The notes below the pieces were generated by a model. The model saw only the letters and a program-made list of their open reading frames with translations, had not been told where the DNA came from and ran no database searches. 64,000 nt of DNA, from assembly GCF_000194155.1 (NCBI RefSeq), contig NZ_GL877879.1, positions 627,823 to 691,822 of the forward strand. Reading direction: 5' to 3'. This DNA comes from Saccharopolyspora spinosa NRRL 18395. Its GTDB lineage: Bacteria; Actinomycetota; Actinomycetes; Mycobacteriales; Pseudonocardiaceae. Of this stretch, positions 25,267 through 34,483 are shown piece after piece (the first letter of the stretch is position 1; every line of letters begins with the position of its first letter). Made by a program: the position numbers and the translations under genes.

Positions 25267-25920
25267 TCAACTGGTGAACAGGACAGCCACGCCAGCCCCC
25301 AGCAGCGCGATCGCCCACACACGGTCGAGGTTGATCCAGGCGAATCGCAGGATTCGCAGGCCGAGGAACTCGAAGACGACCACGGCAACCACGCCAGCCG
25401 TCACGACCATGGCAACGGTGTGCACCACCGTCGCCACCGAGGCGTGCAGTACGGCGTCGGCCAGCCCACCTGACCCAACCGTGGTCGCTGGCATGTGATG
25501 ATGCTGGTGGGTGACCGGAGCCGGACGCTCGACCAACACAGGCAACAACATCAGGCCCGCACCGTGTGCTGAGGACATCAGGAACGACCAGGCCGCGAGC
25601 TGCCATCCTGTCAGGCACATACCCACCCAGCGGAAGTGTCTGCGGGACAACAGCCGCCACAGCCCAAACCCGACGAGTAACAAGCCGCCGACGATCCCGA
25701 CGACCCGCCCGGTGAGCACCGACCCGGAGATTCCGACGGCCATCGCGACGATCGCGACCGCGGCCGCATGACCGGTCGCGATCGCGGGCAGCACCCGCAG
25801 CAGCTTGGTCCGGCTCCGTTCTTGTAAGCCGAGTGCGACCGCGAACAACCAGCCCATCGCCGGGTTGAGTCCGTGGAAGGCGCCGAGCGCGAGCAACGCG
25901 GCGATCTCCCCGCCGGTCAC
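25267..25920 (-). CDS. Polytopic membrane protein of unknown function
   Basis: 217 aa from a GTG at 25920 that overlaps the stop of the SBP56 remnant (GTGA), which defines the start. About six membrane helices are visible (EIAALLALGAFHGLNPAMGW, LPAIATGHAAAVAIVAMAVG, VVGIVGGLLLVGFGLWRLL, LAAWSFLMSSAHGAGLMLLP, VATVVHTVAMVVTAGVVAVV, DRVWAIALLGAGVAVLFTS). HGLNP, GHAAA, SAHGAG and a cytosolic HQHHH could bind metal, as in NicO/UreH-like permeases. It is translationally coupled to a selenium-binding-protein/methanethiol-oxidase-like gene that is now truncated. Confidence 0.82.
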   Translation of the reverse strand: MTGGEIAALLALGAFHGLNPAMGWLFAVALGLQERSRTKLLRVLPAIATGHAAAVAIVAMAVGISGSVLTGRVVGIVGGLLLVGFGLWRLLSRRHFRWVGMCLTGWQLAAWSFLMSSAHGAGLMLLPVLVERPAPVTHQHHHMPATTVGSGGLADAVLHASVATVVHTVAMVVTAGVVAVVVFEFLGLRILRFAWINLDRVWAIALLGAGVAVLFTS

Positions 25921-26890
25921 GGGTAGCAATAGGAGTCGGACGACGCATCCCCACCCTGCAACCTGATCTGGTGTACGCGCAGGCCCCGGAAATCCTCGCC
26001 GTGTGGGAAGAACTGGGTGTCGAAGCTCAGCCCTCCGGACTCGGTGTCGACATCGAGCTTGGCCGCCCAGGCTCCGACGCCGTCCGGGTAAAACTGGTCG
26101 TCCCACGCGCCGTACAGGGAGTTGGTGACGTAGACCCGTTTCCCGTCCCGGCTCACCTCGACCATCTGCGGACCTCCGGCCAGCGGCAGACTTGGTGCTG
26201 CCGGATGTGCGCTCCGGTTGACGATGCCGTCGATCCGGACCGATCCGGTGAGCGTGGGGTGCAGCGGATCGGAGACGTCGTACTGCAGCAGCTGGCCGGT
26301 ACCCCAGGCCGAGACGTAGAGGAACCGGTCGTCCACCGACAGGTCGATGTCAGTAACCAGCGGAGGCACCGCGCCGAAGGGTTGCAACAGCGGCGGCAGG
26401 CTTTCCGGGTCGGCAGGTTCTGCGGGAATGTCGATGACCTTGGTGACCGTTGCGGCCTGGCCATCCCACTGCCATAGCCAGATCGAAGCCGACAGGTCCT
26501 CGACGTTGATGACGACACCGACGAATCCGTAGGTCTTGGTGGGATCGTGCGCCGGCCGCAGCTCCAGCGGCATCTGGTACTGGTCACCGAGGTCTACGGT
26601 CTGCAGGTGGCGTCGGCGCCGCAAGTCCCAGAAGTGCAGGGCGTGGCCGTACTTGCGGCCGAGCAGCAGCTCGCCGACGATACCGTCCTCGATCATTGAC
26701 GGCGTGCCCCACTCACTGGTCACCGCCACATCGTGGTTGAGGTGCCACCACACGTCGTAGGCGAGATATTGGTCGCCGCGGTCGGTCTCCCAGCGGCCAA
26801 GTACCTCGAACGAGGTGTGGTCGAGCAGGGCGATCCCGCCGGGGCCGTCCTGTCCATTGGCTCCACCCAGGTTTCGCGCGGTTCGAGTGA
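25917..26890 (-). pseudogene. SBP56/methanethiol-oxidase-like protein, 5'-truncated
   Basis: About 325 codons of a beta-propeller protein: IALLDHTSFEVLGRWETDRG, DVWWHLNHDVAVTSEWGTPS, LHFWDLRRRRHLQTVDLG, LVTDIDLSVDDRFLYVSAWG, VSRDGKRVYVTNSLYGAWDD, ending LQGGDASSDSYCYP, the canonical SBP56 C-terminus. Full-length members are about 460 aa, so roughly the first 130-150 residues are missing. Upstream the frame runs into unrelated DNA and a MITE-like element. The translated extension through that element is an artefact of an open frame. Confidence 0.88.
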
Positions 26891-26937
26891 ACCTAGGCCG
26901 CCGACAGGCGTCCAATGAACAAGCGGACGTTGCACTA

Positions 26938-27203
26938 GTGTCCTGCGCTGGAAGTTCGTTGGTTAGTTTGATATGGTCCGTGAATGGCGGATTCTGATGT
27001 CGAGTTCGTTTTGAGTGATGACGAGCGTGATCAGCTCCATCGATGGTCCCGGGGGTCGTCGCGGTTGGCGGTGCGGGCGCGGATTGTGTTGCGCTGCGCG
27101 GAACTGGAACGCCGACCCCAAACCCTTCGCCTGGACCAAGACCGCAGACGAGATCCTCAACACCCTGCACAAATATATCTCACGAATTTCCGGCGCAGGA
27201 CAC
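26938..27203 (+). mobile_element. MITE-like internally deleted IS630 element
   Basis: 266 bp from GTGTCC to GGACAC, flanked on both sides by TA, the usual IS630/Tc1 target duplication. The terminal inverted repeats pair at 22 of 24 positions (26936-26959 against 27182-27205). Inside, LSDDERDQLHRWSRG with LAVRARIVLRCAE is the first ~35 codons of an IS630 transposase. NWNADPKPFAWTKTADEIL to SGAGH is its last ~33 codons, joined out of frame. It can move only in trans. Confidence 0.88.
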
Positions 27204-27327
27204 TAGCTACTTCGACTTGAAAAAGTCGTTGTGGTGGTGATGGACTGCGCAGGGGTTCGCTGCTGCGGTCGGATGGCGGGTCAGTGGTACGGCGGTGCCG
27301 GGTGGGGCGGGTTGTCCTGCAGGGGTT

Positions 27328-27771
27328 ATGCGCTCTTGGCGTGGGCCAGCGTGGCGATTTTGACGAGGTTGTGGGCGAGGACGCCGTGGCCGCACCAGGT
27401 TCGGGCGCCGTCGATGCCGTCCAGGCGGGTGCAGTTCCATGAGTAGTGGTGTTTGAGGTGGCTGATCCGTCCTTCGCAGCCGGTGCGCCACTTGATGAGT
27501 CTGCGAAACCCGGTCGGTGTTCGACTGCGCGCCGCTGGGTAACGTGCTTGAGGAACATCAACCGCAGATAGGTCTCCAACGGCACCGACGGGCGACCGAA
27601 CCGGGGATCGAAGTGCGGCATGAACGGCGTGAAGAATGCCGAATCGTCCAGCGCGGGCACCGAAGTCGTAGAACGGCATCCGGGCCACGGACTCGTCGCG
27701 ACCCGCCAGCGCGACGCCCACCCCGCCCCAGCGCAGTCATTTGCACCATCTGTGAGCATCGCGATGCTCAC
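27328..27771 (-). pseudogene. Internally deleted IS5-type transposase remnant
   Basis: The N-terminal piece (ALDDSAFFTPFMPHFDPRFG, RPSVPLETYLRLMFLKH) and the C-terminal piece (RLIKWRTGCEGRISHLKHHY, LDGIDGARTWCGHGVLAHNL, VKIATLAHAKSA) belong to one transposase. The central ~250 residues with the first catalytic aspartates are gone and the parts are in different frames. Confidence 0.75.
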
Positions 27772-27861
27772 AGCATCAACACGGACGCGAGGCCGTGATC
27801 CCGTTCAAGTTGGGTGACACAACCTCGGCTTCTCGTATGCATCTCGGGGGAACGAGAGTTG

Positions 27862-30723
27862 TTAGCGCTGGCGGCGGGCACGCCCTTCGCCCTCGTTCGA
27901 ATCTATACCGTCGGCCGTCAGGTGATCTGCCAACAGTTCAGCGAGATGTTTCCCGCCCGCTTGCGCCAAGTGGTCGAGCTGGACTCGACAGGAGAAGCCA
28001 TCGGTGAGCACTACCGCGCCCTCTGGTGCATCTTCAACGGCGGGTAGCAACGAATTGCGTGCCACCGCGATGCTCAGATCGTAGTGACCGCGCTCGGCAC
28101 CGAAATTTCCGGCCAAACCACAGCATCCGTCTACTGTCGAAATTTTGGCTCCGGCCTCGGACAGCAGCTGCCGGTCGCGGTCGATCCCCATCACGGCACG
28201 CTGGTGGCAGTGCGGCTGCATCACGGCGTTGACGCCGTCGAGGCGCGGTGGCCGCCAACCTTCAGTGCCTGCGAGCAGTTCAGCCAATGTGACGACATTC
28301 CCAGAGACCGCGGCGACGTCCTCGCCGTCACCGAGCAACTCTTGCGCATCCCCACGGAATACCGCGGCGCAGGAAGGCTCGAGACCCACGATGGGCACTC
28401 CGCTCTGGGCGACCGGCGCGAGCGATCGGATGCTCTTCGCCAGGAGCCGACGAGCCACACCGAGTTGGCCGGTCGAGACCCAGGTGAGACCGCAGCACGT
28501 CCCGCGAGGCGAAATCGACACCGAGTAGCCCGCGGACTCGAGGACCCGCGCCGCGGCCACGGCGACTGCCGGGGTGAAGTGCTCGGTGAACGTGTCGACC
28601 CAGAGCATGACCGGAGTGCCGCTTTGATGTGGGTGTTCGGCGAACAACGAACGGAAGGTCTTCTCGGCGAAGGCTGGCAATGGTCGCCGGCTGTCCACAC
28701 CTCCCATCCGCTTGGCCAAGCTGGAGAAGCGCGATGCCATGAGCCGGTTCACAACCTTGGGCGCCCGAGAGGCGATCCGGGACCACCACGGCAGCCATCC
28801 CAGGGCGTAGTGCGATGCGGGGCGGAGCCGCCCCTTGTAGCGCTGGTGCAACGCTTCGGCCTTGTACACGGCCATGTCCACGCCCGTGGGGCACTCCGAC
28901 GAGCACGCTTTGCACGACAAGCACAGGTCCAGGGCCTCCATCAGTTCGGGCCCACGCCAGCCCTTCTCGAGAGAGCCGTTGGCCAGCTCCTGCAGCACGC
29001 GGATACGACCCCGGGTGGAATCCTTCTCGTCTCGGGTAGCTCGGTAAGACGGGCACATGACACCGCCTCCCGATGTGACACGGCACTTGCCGATCCCGGT
29101 GCAGCGCTGCACTGCCGAGTCCAGCTTCCCAGCGTCCTGGGTGTAGGCGAACCCGAGGTTGGCCCGAATCGGTGTGGCCGCTGGGAGACGCATATCTGCG
29201 TCGACGGGCCGTGTCCGGACGATGACACCGGGGTTGAGAATGCCTGCCGGATCGAAGACTTCCTTAACAGCGGCGAAAGCCTCGAGCGCTGCGTTGGAAT
29301 ACATGTACGGCAGCAGCTCGCCACGGGCGCGACCATCGCCGTGCTCTCCCGACATGGACCCACCGTGCTCGGCCACCAGCTTGGCCGCCTCTACCAGGAA
29401 GTCGCGGAAGACGCGCTTGCCGTTGGACTCCCCGAGCGGGAAGTCGATGCGAACGTGGACACAACCGTCACCGAAATGGCCGTACGGCACACCGCTCAGC
29501 CCGAACTCGCCCAACAGCTTCTCGAACCGACGTAAATATGCACCGAGTCTGATGGGAGGTACGGCGGCGTCCTCCCACCCGGCCAGGCCGGGCCTCGCCT
29601 CATTGATGCGCGCGGCATGCCCCGCGCCGTCCTCACGGATCTTCCAGATGGCAGACATCTCAGCCGGTGAAGTGGCGACGCGCCCCTCGATCGCGGCTGA
29701 GGTGCGGATGACCGAGTTGGCCGTGGCTTCGAGCTCCGCGCGGCTGCCCCCGGCAACTTCGACGAACAGCCACCCTTCGCCGCGCGGCAGATCAGGCATC
29801 TCCGCCGTGCCCCGGCGACGACCGACGACATCGACGATCCGGGCGTCCAGCCCTTCCACCGCCACCGGATCGAATCTCAGCAAAGCGGGCGCGTCATCAG
29901 CGGCGGTAGCCATGTCCGGATATCCCAGCAGCACCAGTGCCGTGTGCTCTGGGGGACGCACCAACCGCACAGTAGCTTGACGCAACAGGCCCCAGGTGCC
30001 TTCGGTCCCCACCACGGCCTTGACGACGTCGAAGCCACGTTCGGGAAGAAGGTGGTCCAAGGCATATCCCGATGCTTGGCGCCCGAACCGTCCGAGCTCG
30101 GTGCGGATCACTTCAAGCCGCGCGTTGACCACATGCTCCACCGAGCTGAGCGTGGGTGAGTGAATGCCTTGCGCGTTGGGAAGGGGCAGGCGCTCCCCGG
30201 TGCCGGCGACCATTTCCAGTGCGTGCACGTTGTCCGACGTACGTCCGTACGCCAAGGCTCGCGACCCACACGCGTTGTTGCCGATTATCCCGCCGATCGT
30301 GCAGCGGTTGTAGGTCGACGGGTCGGGCCCGAACCTCAGCTGGTGGACGGCGGCCGCTCGCTGCAGGTCGTCGAGGACAACGCCCGGTTCCACCACTGCG
30401 GCGGCGGACTCCGCGTCGATGGAGAGCACTCTGTTCAGATGGCGGGAGAAGTCGACGACAATGCCCTCACCGATCGCGTTGCCCGCGATCGAGGTACCGG
30501 CACCGCGGGCGGTCAACGGCACGCCCGCCGACCGGCATACCTCGACCACTGCGTCGATCTCGTCCTGGTGGCGTGGGAAGACCACAGCGGACGGAAGCAC
30601 CCGATACAAGGACGCGTCCGAGGAGTACTCCGCCCGCCGACGTGTGGAGGTGTCCACCTCGTGCACGCCCTCGCGGGCCAGGGCTGCAAGAGCACTCCCG
30701 ATGCCATCGCTGTGGTTCGCCAT
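27862..30723 (-). CDS. FAD-linked oxidoreductase with Fe-S domain, D-2-hydroxyglutarate dehydrogenase-like (YdiJ type)
   Basis: 953 aa from the ATG at 30723. Residues 1-460 are a GlcD-type flavoprotein: FAD-binding VPLTARGAGTSIAGNAIGEG and FGPDPSTYNRCTIGGIIGNN, then the VSGVPYGHFGDGCVHVRID cap. After about residue 520 come cysteine clusters CTGIGKCRV...CPSY and CLSCKACSSECPTGVD for two Fe-S centres. A GlpC-like C-terminal domain has GTCCG and GCCG motifs. This architecture is that of E. coli YdiJ, which oxidises D-2-hydroxyglutarate to 2-oxoglutarate. The HglS-type gene immediately upstream, whose product makes D-2-hydroxyglutarate, supports that role over D-lactate. Confidence 0.9.
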   Translation of the reverse strand: MANHSDGIGSALAALAREGVHEVDTSTRRRAEYSSDASLYRVLPSAVVFPRHQDEIDAVVEVCRSAGVPLTARGAGTSIAGNAIGEGIVVDFSRHLNRVLSIDAESAAAVVEPGVVLDDLQRAAAVHQLRFGPDPSTYNRCTIGGIIGNNACGSRALAYGRTSDNVHALEMVAGTGERLPLPNAQGIHSPTLSSVEHVVNARLEVIRTELGRFGRQASGYALDHLLPERGFDVVKAVVGTEGTWGLLRQATVRLVRPPEHTALVLLGYPDMATAADDAPALLRFDPVAVEGLDARIVDVVGRRRGTAEMPDLPRGEGWLFVEVAGGSRAELEATANSVIRTSAAIEGRVATSPAEMSAIWKIREDGAGHAARINEARPGLAGWEDAAVPPIRLGAYLRRFEKLLGEFGLSGVPYGHFGDGCVHVRIDFPLGESNGKRVFRDFLVEAAKLVAEHGGSMSGEHGDGRARGELLPYMYSNAALEAFAAVKEVFDPAGILNPGVIVRTRPVDADMRLPAATPIRANLGFAYTQDAGKLDSAVQRCTGIGKCRVTSGGGVMCPSYRATRDEKDSTRGRIRVLQELANGSLEKGWRGPELMEALDLCLSCKACSSECPTGVDMAVYKAEALHQRYKGRLRPASHYALGWLPWWSRIASRAPKVVNRLMASRFSSLAKRMGGVDSRRPLPAFAEKTFRSLFAEHPHQSGTPVMLWVDTFTEHFTPAVAVAAARVLESAGYSVSISPRGTCCGLTWVSTGQLGVARRLLAKSIRSLAPVAQSGVPIVGLEPSCAAVFRGDAQELLGDGEDVAAVSGNVVTLAELLAGTEGWRPPRLDGVNAVMQPHCHQRAVMGIDRDRQLLSEAGAKISTVDGCCGLAGNFGAERGHYDLSIAVARNSLLPAVEDAPEGAVVLTDGFSCRVQLDHLAQAGGKHLAELLADHLTADGIDSNEGEGRARRQR

Positions 30724-30801
30724 CACGCATGTTCTCCTACCCGTTGGTGTTGGATGCCCCCTCACGCGCGTTCGGTGCACATGCGAGCCTCTGTCGGCGA
30801 T

Positions 30802-32196
30802 CTAGTTGATCTTTTGCAGGCCGAACTCCCGCTGGATCTGCTCCAGGGATGCGTCGCGCTGAGCGGCGTACAGATCGGACGGGTCGGCGATGTCCCGGGC
30901 GATGGCCCCGGACATCCAGGCGCGGTCCCGCGGCGCTTCGCCTGCGGAGGTGTCGACCTCACCTTGGCTGGTCAGGTTCGAGGAGAAGATGCCTGCCGCC
31001 GACCGAGGCAGGAAATCCTCGTAGACGATCGGCTCGGCGATGATCCACGACTCGCTGAGCAGGGTCGCCAGGCTGGTGGGAGGCTGCCCGTCGCGTGGGC
31101 GGGCGTCGTTGATCCGGAACGTGAAGTAGGCCAGGTCCTGCTGGGCCAGGTCCAGCTCGGTCGTCGGGAACTGCTCCCGCCAGACCTGCGCCATGTGCTC
31201 CGCTCTCGAGCGCTCTGGGTCGCTGACCGCGCGACGGTCTGTCTCGAGGATCATGGCTTCGTACTTGTCCCGGCCGACCGGGGTCGGTGCAAGGCCCCGT
31301 GCCTCGACCTCACCGAACCGAACCCGCAAGCTGCCCTCGACCACGGCGCCGTCCGGCTCGCGGAACCGTCGGCTCTCGGCCAGAGCACGGAAGGACGTCT
31401 GCCGGAGCAGGATGTCGGCGCCCCGCCAGCGTGGCGGGCCCTGGATGCGGTCGATCATGGTGATGCCGCGATCCGACATGCGCTGGTACAGATCGTCAAT
31501 GTCGAGGACTCGAGGGGTGAGGTGGTTGATGTGCGTAGTCGTGACACCACCAATGTCCGCCGCGACGCTGGACACAGCCTCGAGCTCGGAGTACCAGATC
31601 CGGTCGACCGGCTCGCGAGACAGGGCGAACGCCTGGACCGCCAGCTCGAGGAAACGCTCCGCATCAGCCTGCGGCAATCCCTGCTCGGCCTCGGCGTGAT
31701 CGGCCAACGCCAGGAGCTCATCGGGGAACAGCGTCCGTGCTGCCAAGAACCGAGACAGTCGCTTCCCCAGGCCCGGGGAGAAGAACCGGCGGTCTTCCGG
31801 CACCAGCATGGAGGTGAACACCCGGAAGGGGTTTCGCGCCAGCTCAACGGAGTCCACCGGACGAAATGCCGTGGAGACAACCGGGATCGGCGCTGGCACG
31901 GCGTCGCGCAGGTCGTAGAACCCGGTGGGGTACATGCCCAGGGCACCGAAGATCCGGGCCACCTCGGCGAGTTCCTGCGGGGTACCGACCCGGATGGCAC
32001 CGTGTCGCTCCGCCGTCACCCGGTCGATGCTGCCGAGACGCTCGGCCTCGGCACCCTGCTGACGAAGCACGTTCGCGTTGACCTCGCCGCTGACTTCCAA
32101 GAGCATGTTGTAGGCCGGGACCTCCGTGCCGTACAACGTCGACAAACGCTGCGCGAAGCTCGCCCTTAGCTGCCAGGGCTGCACCACCTCTGACAC
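30802..32196 (-). CDS. hglS: 2-oxoadipate dioxygenase/decarboxylase (HglS, DUF1338 family)
   Basis: 464 aa from a GTG at 32196 with AGGGAG 7 bp upstream, exactly the family length; the open frame continues upstream through the RidA gene and was cut on that basis. HglS is a non-haem iron enzyme that decarboxylates and hydroxylates 2-oxoadipate to D-2-hydroxyglutarate. Likely metal and substrate residues are visible: His65 and Arg69 in ERHGAIR, His222/His225 in THINHLTPR, and Glu296 in RFGEVEARG. It starts 5 bp after the RidA stop and is followed by the D-2-hydroxyglutarate-dehydrogenase-like gene, the same pairing as in lysine-degrading Pseudomonas. Confidence 0.9.
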   Translation of the reverse strand: MSEVVQPWQLRASFAQRLSTLYGTEVPAYNMLLEVSGEVNANVLRQQGAEAERLGSIDRVTAERHGAIRVGTPQELAEVARIFGALGMYPTGFYDLRDAVPAPIPVVSTAFRPVDSVELARNPFRVFTSMLVPEDRRFFSPGLGKRLSRFLAARTLFPDELLALADHAEAEQGLPQADAERFLELAVQAFALSREPVDRIWYSELEAVSSVAADIGGVTTTHINHLTPRVLDIDDLYQRMSDRGITMIDRIQGPPRWRGADILLRQTSFRALAESRRFREPDGAVVEGSLRVRFGEVEARGLAPTPVGRDKYEAMILETDRRAVSDPERSRAEHMAQVWREQFPTTELDLAQQDLAYFTFRINDARPRDGQPPTSLATLLSESWIIAEPIVYEDFLPRSAAGIFSSNLTSQGEVDTSAGEAPRDRAWMSGAIARDIADPSDLYAAQRDASLEQIQREFGLQKIN

Positions 32197-32201
32197 GTGA
32201 C

Positions 32202-32718
32202 CTACTCCCTTCCGAATCTCCGGACCTGGACGTCCGACTTGATCTGGACGATGGCTTCGACCTCGACGGTCAGGCCTCCCGGCAGGGAGGACATGCCAAC
32301 GGCTGAGCGGGCATGCCGACCGCGCTCGCCGAAGATCTCGATCAGAAGGTCCGAACAGCCATCGATCACCTTCGGATGGTCCGTGGAGTCGGCGGTGGCC
32401 TGGACCATGCCCAGCAGCTTGATGATCGTCTCGACGTGGTCGAGCGAGCCGAGCGCGTAGCGCAACGAGGCGAGAATCTGCAGGGCGACCTGGCGAGCAT
32501 CGGCACTCCTTTGCTCGATGGAGCACTCGGCACCGAGCGTGCCGGCGCTGACTGTCCCGGCCTCGTTCTTGGACCCCTGATCGGGACAGGTAGAGCAGGT
32601 CGCCGCACTGTTGCCGCGGCACGAAGTTGGCGATCGGCGGGCGTTGGACCGGAAGCTGGAGCCCCAGCTCCGCAAGGCGCTGCTCCGGAGTCATCGCGGG
32701 AGGAGACGCGACGGTCAC
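32202..32718 (-). pseudogene. RidA/YjgF-family imine deaminase with single-base frameshift
   Basis: The first frame gives MTPEQRLAELGLQLPVQRPP, IANFVPRQQCGDLLYLS. After one extra base in a CCC run near 32577, the -1 frame continues as DQGSKNEAGTVSAGTLGAEC, ADARQVALQILASLRYALGS and VKIIKLL-type sequence through HPKVIDGCSDLLIEIFGERG and ARSAVGMSSLPGGLTVEVEA. The latter holds the conserved RxxxG/EVE end of RidA. Only this indel separates it from an intact ~170 aa gene, so a sequencing error is possible. The start overlaps the racemase stop (ATGA) and the stop lies 5 bp before HglS, so it is embedded in the operon. Confidence 0.82.
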
Positions 32719-33455
32719 TTGGGCACCGCCATGATCGCGTCCTCAACGGCCGGCTCGTCGGCGAACGCCATCTCGACGGCGGCCTCGGCGTGAACCACGG
32801 TGGTGTCCAGCAGTGGCACAGGGCTGTCTTCCTGGCTCACCAGCATCCCGAACTCGGTGCAGCCCAGCACTACAGCTTCGGCGCCGCGCGCGGCGAGGTC
32901 TGCGATGGCCGCCCGGAATTTGTCGCGCGTCTGGTCGAGGAAGACCCCCTTGGCGAGCTCCTGGTAGAGCGCGTTGTGGACGTTGTCCTGGTGCTCGTCT
33001 TCGGCGATCAGAACTTCCATGCCGTAACGCTGCTTGAGCCGGTCCACGAAGTAGGTGCCGGTCATGGTGTAGCGGCTGCCGAGCAGGCCGACCGTGCGGA
33101 TTCCCTGTCGGATCAACTGCTCGCCGGTGGGGTCGACGATGTGGAGGAAGGGCAGGTCCACTCCGTTCTCGACGATGTCACCAGCGACGTGGACCGTGTT
33201 GCATGCCAGCAGGAAGAAATCGGCACCTGCGGCCTTGAGCCGGCGTCCCTGCTCCGCGAGCAGTTCACCGACGACGTCCCATCGGTCGATGCGCTGGTGG
33301 AGCTCGACCTGTTCAAAGTCGTTCTGTGCCATCACGAGGTCCGCGCAGTGAAGGCCGTTGCCGCCCAGGCGTCGCGAGACTGCCTCGTTGATCACGCGGT
33401 AGTAGATCATCGAGCTCGGCCATGCGATACCACTGACAACACCGATGGTCTTCAT
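32715..33455 (-). CDS. Aspartate/glutamate racemase-family protein
   Basis: 246 aa, cofactor-independent racemase fold. The two catalytic cysteines are in FLLACNTVH (Cys85) and VVLGCTEFG (Cys199), and the N-terminus MKTIGVVSGIAWPSSMIYYR matches the YgeA/RacX group, which includes broad-specificity amino acid racemases. In this operon it may interconvert D- and L-forms of lysine, aminoadipate or glutamate; that is inference. It is first in the racemase-RidA-HglS-dehydrogenase transcription unit. Confidence 0.9.
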   Translation of the reverse strand: MKTIGVVSGIAWPSSMIYYRVINEAVSRRLGGNGLHCADLVMAQNDFEQVELHQRIDRWDVVGELLAEQGRRLKAAGADFFLLACNTVHVAGDIVENGVDLPFLHIVDPTGEQLIRQGIRTVGLLGSRYTMTGTYFVDRLKQRYGMEVLIAEDEHQDNVHNALYQELAKGVFLDQTRDKFRAAIADLAARGAEAVVLGCTEFGMLVSQEDSPVPLLDTTVVHAEAAVEMAFADEPAVEDAIMAVPK

Positions 33456-33560
33456 CGGGAATCTCCTATGCCTATGGGATGCAACGTGCGGCCGGTGGAG
33501 GGAAGAACCACCCAGGCGACCTCAACGAGACCAGCCACAGCATCGAGATCCACTGCGCGG

Positions 33561-34481
33561 TCAGGATATGTGATAGGTCTGCAGGACATGATCGCGGAAC
33601 TCACGCACCGCCGGCGCGAGGCTGTCGTGCGCTCGCCACATCAGAGCGATCTCACGGAAGACTCCAGGGTTTAACGGAATTTCCACCACTTCGTCCGGCA
33701 CCGAATCTTCGTCAGCTGGGAGCAGAGCCACACCCAGTCCGGCTGCAACGAGTCGGCGAACGGTGTCGACCTCCTCGCCCTCGAAGGCTAGTCGGGGGAT
33801 GAACCCTGAGCCAGAACAGAGATCGTCGGTGAAGTTCCGGAAACTGAAGCCCGCCTTGAGGCCAACGAACTGCTCATCGGCGAGTTCCTCGATCCGAATG
33901 TGGGAACGCTGCGCCAGCCAATGCTCCTTCGGAATTGTCGCAACGACCGGCTGTGCGTCGAGCACGACCTGCTCGAACTGAAGATCACCAGGGTGGTGCG
34001 TGCTCAAGGCGAGATCACATTGCCCGGTTTCCAGCTGTACGAGAACTTCTTCGCCCGAGCCTTGTGCCAGGACGAAACGCACCTGCGGATGTCGTCGGCG
34101 AAACACACGCAACAGGTCCGGCACCCGTCGTTGGCCCATCGTGTGCAGGAACGCAAAGGTAATCTGTCCACGACCTGGATCGCGCTCTTCGATCAACTGC
34201 CGACATCCACTGCGCAGATCCGCGAGCGCTGAAACGGCACTCCGCACGAGGTGTTCACCGGCCCGCGTGAGGCGCACCTGCCGACCGGACTTCACCACCA
34301 CCGGAGCATCAAGCTCGCGGCCCATCTGCGCGAGCCACCTGCTGGCGGTCGGTTGGGGTATCCCGAGACGATCCGCGGCCTCCGTGACATTGCAGTTTTC
34401 AAGCATTAACGCCAACAACATCAGCCGCGGCGCGAGAGCCGCGACCATGTGATCCACATCGGACGTGGTGTGGTCCCCCAC
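33561..34481 (-). CDS. LysR-family transcriptional regulator
   Basis: 306 aa from a GTG. Winged helix-turn-helix at about residues 20-75 (NVTEAADRLGIPQPTASRWL, LTRAGEHLVRSAVSALADLR), then the two-lobed effector domain (GQITFAFLHTMGQRRVPDLL, VGLKAGFSFRNFTDDLC, EGEEVDTVRRLVAAGLGVAL). It precedes the racemase operon by 105 bp on the same strand, so it may regulate that operon without being divergent. It is clearly paralogous to the LysR gene at 41549. Its start lies 2 bp after the stop of a 77-codon upstream frame. Confidence 0.92.
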   Translation of the reverse strand: MGDHTTSDVDHMVAALAPRLMLLALMLENCNVTEAADRLGIPQPTASRWLAQMGRELDAPVVVKSGRQVRLTRAGEHLVRSAVSALADLRSGCRQLIEERDPGRGQITFAFLHTMGQRRVPDLLRVFRRRHPQVRFVLAQGSGEEVLVQLETGQCDLALSTHHPGDLQFEQVVLDAQPVVATIPKEHWLAQRSHIRIEELADEQFVGLKAGFSFRNFTDDLCSGSGFIPRLAFEGEEVDTVRRLVAAGLGVALLPADEDSVPDEVVEIPLNPGVFREIALMWRAHDSLAPAVREFRDHVLQTYHIS

Positions 34482-34483
34482 GG

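Noticed and set aside
25917..27170. 417-aa SBP56 protein as a complete gene
   Set aside because: The first ~95 residues are translation of the MITE-like element and junction DNA; true similarity starts near 26890.
28084..29535. 483-codon plus-strand frame
   Set aside because: Antisense to the FAD/Fe-S oxidoreductase, whose cofactor motifs are intact on the other strand.
30160..32169. 669-codon open frame on the plus strand
   Set aside because: It is a shadow of the D-2-hydroxyglutarate-dehydrogenase-like and HglS genes. Composition is Arg/Pro/Val-rich with no family motif.
30802..32718. Single 638-aa RidA-HglS fusion protein
   Set aside because: The middle ~110 residues are out-of-frame RidA sequence. 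HglS has its own GTG with a ribosome site, and RidA ends 5 bp before it in another frame.
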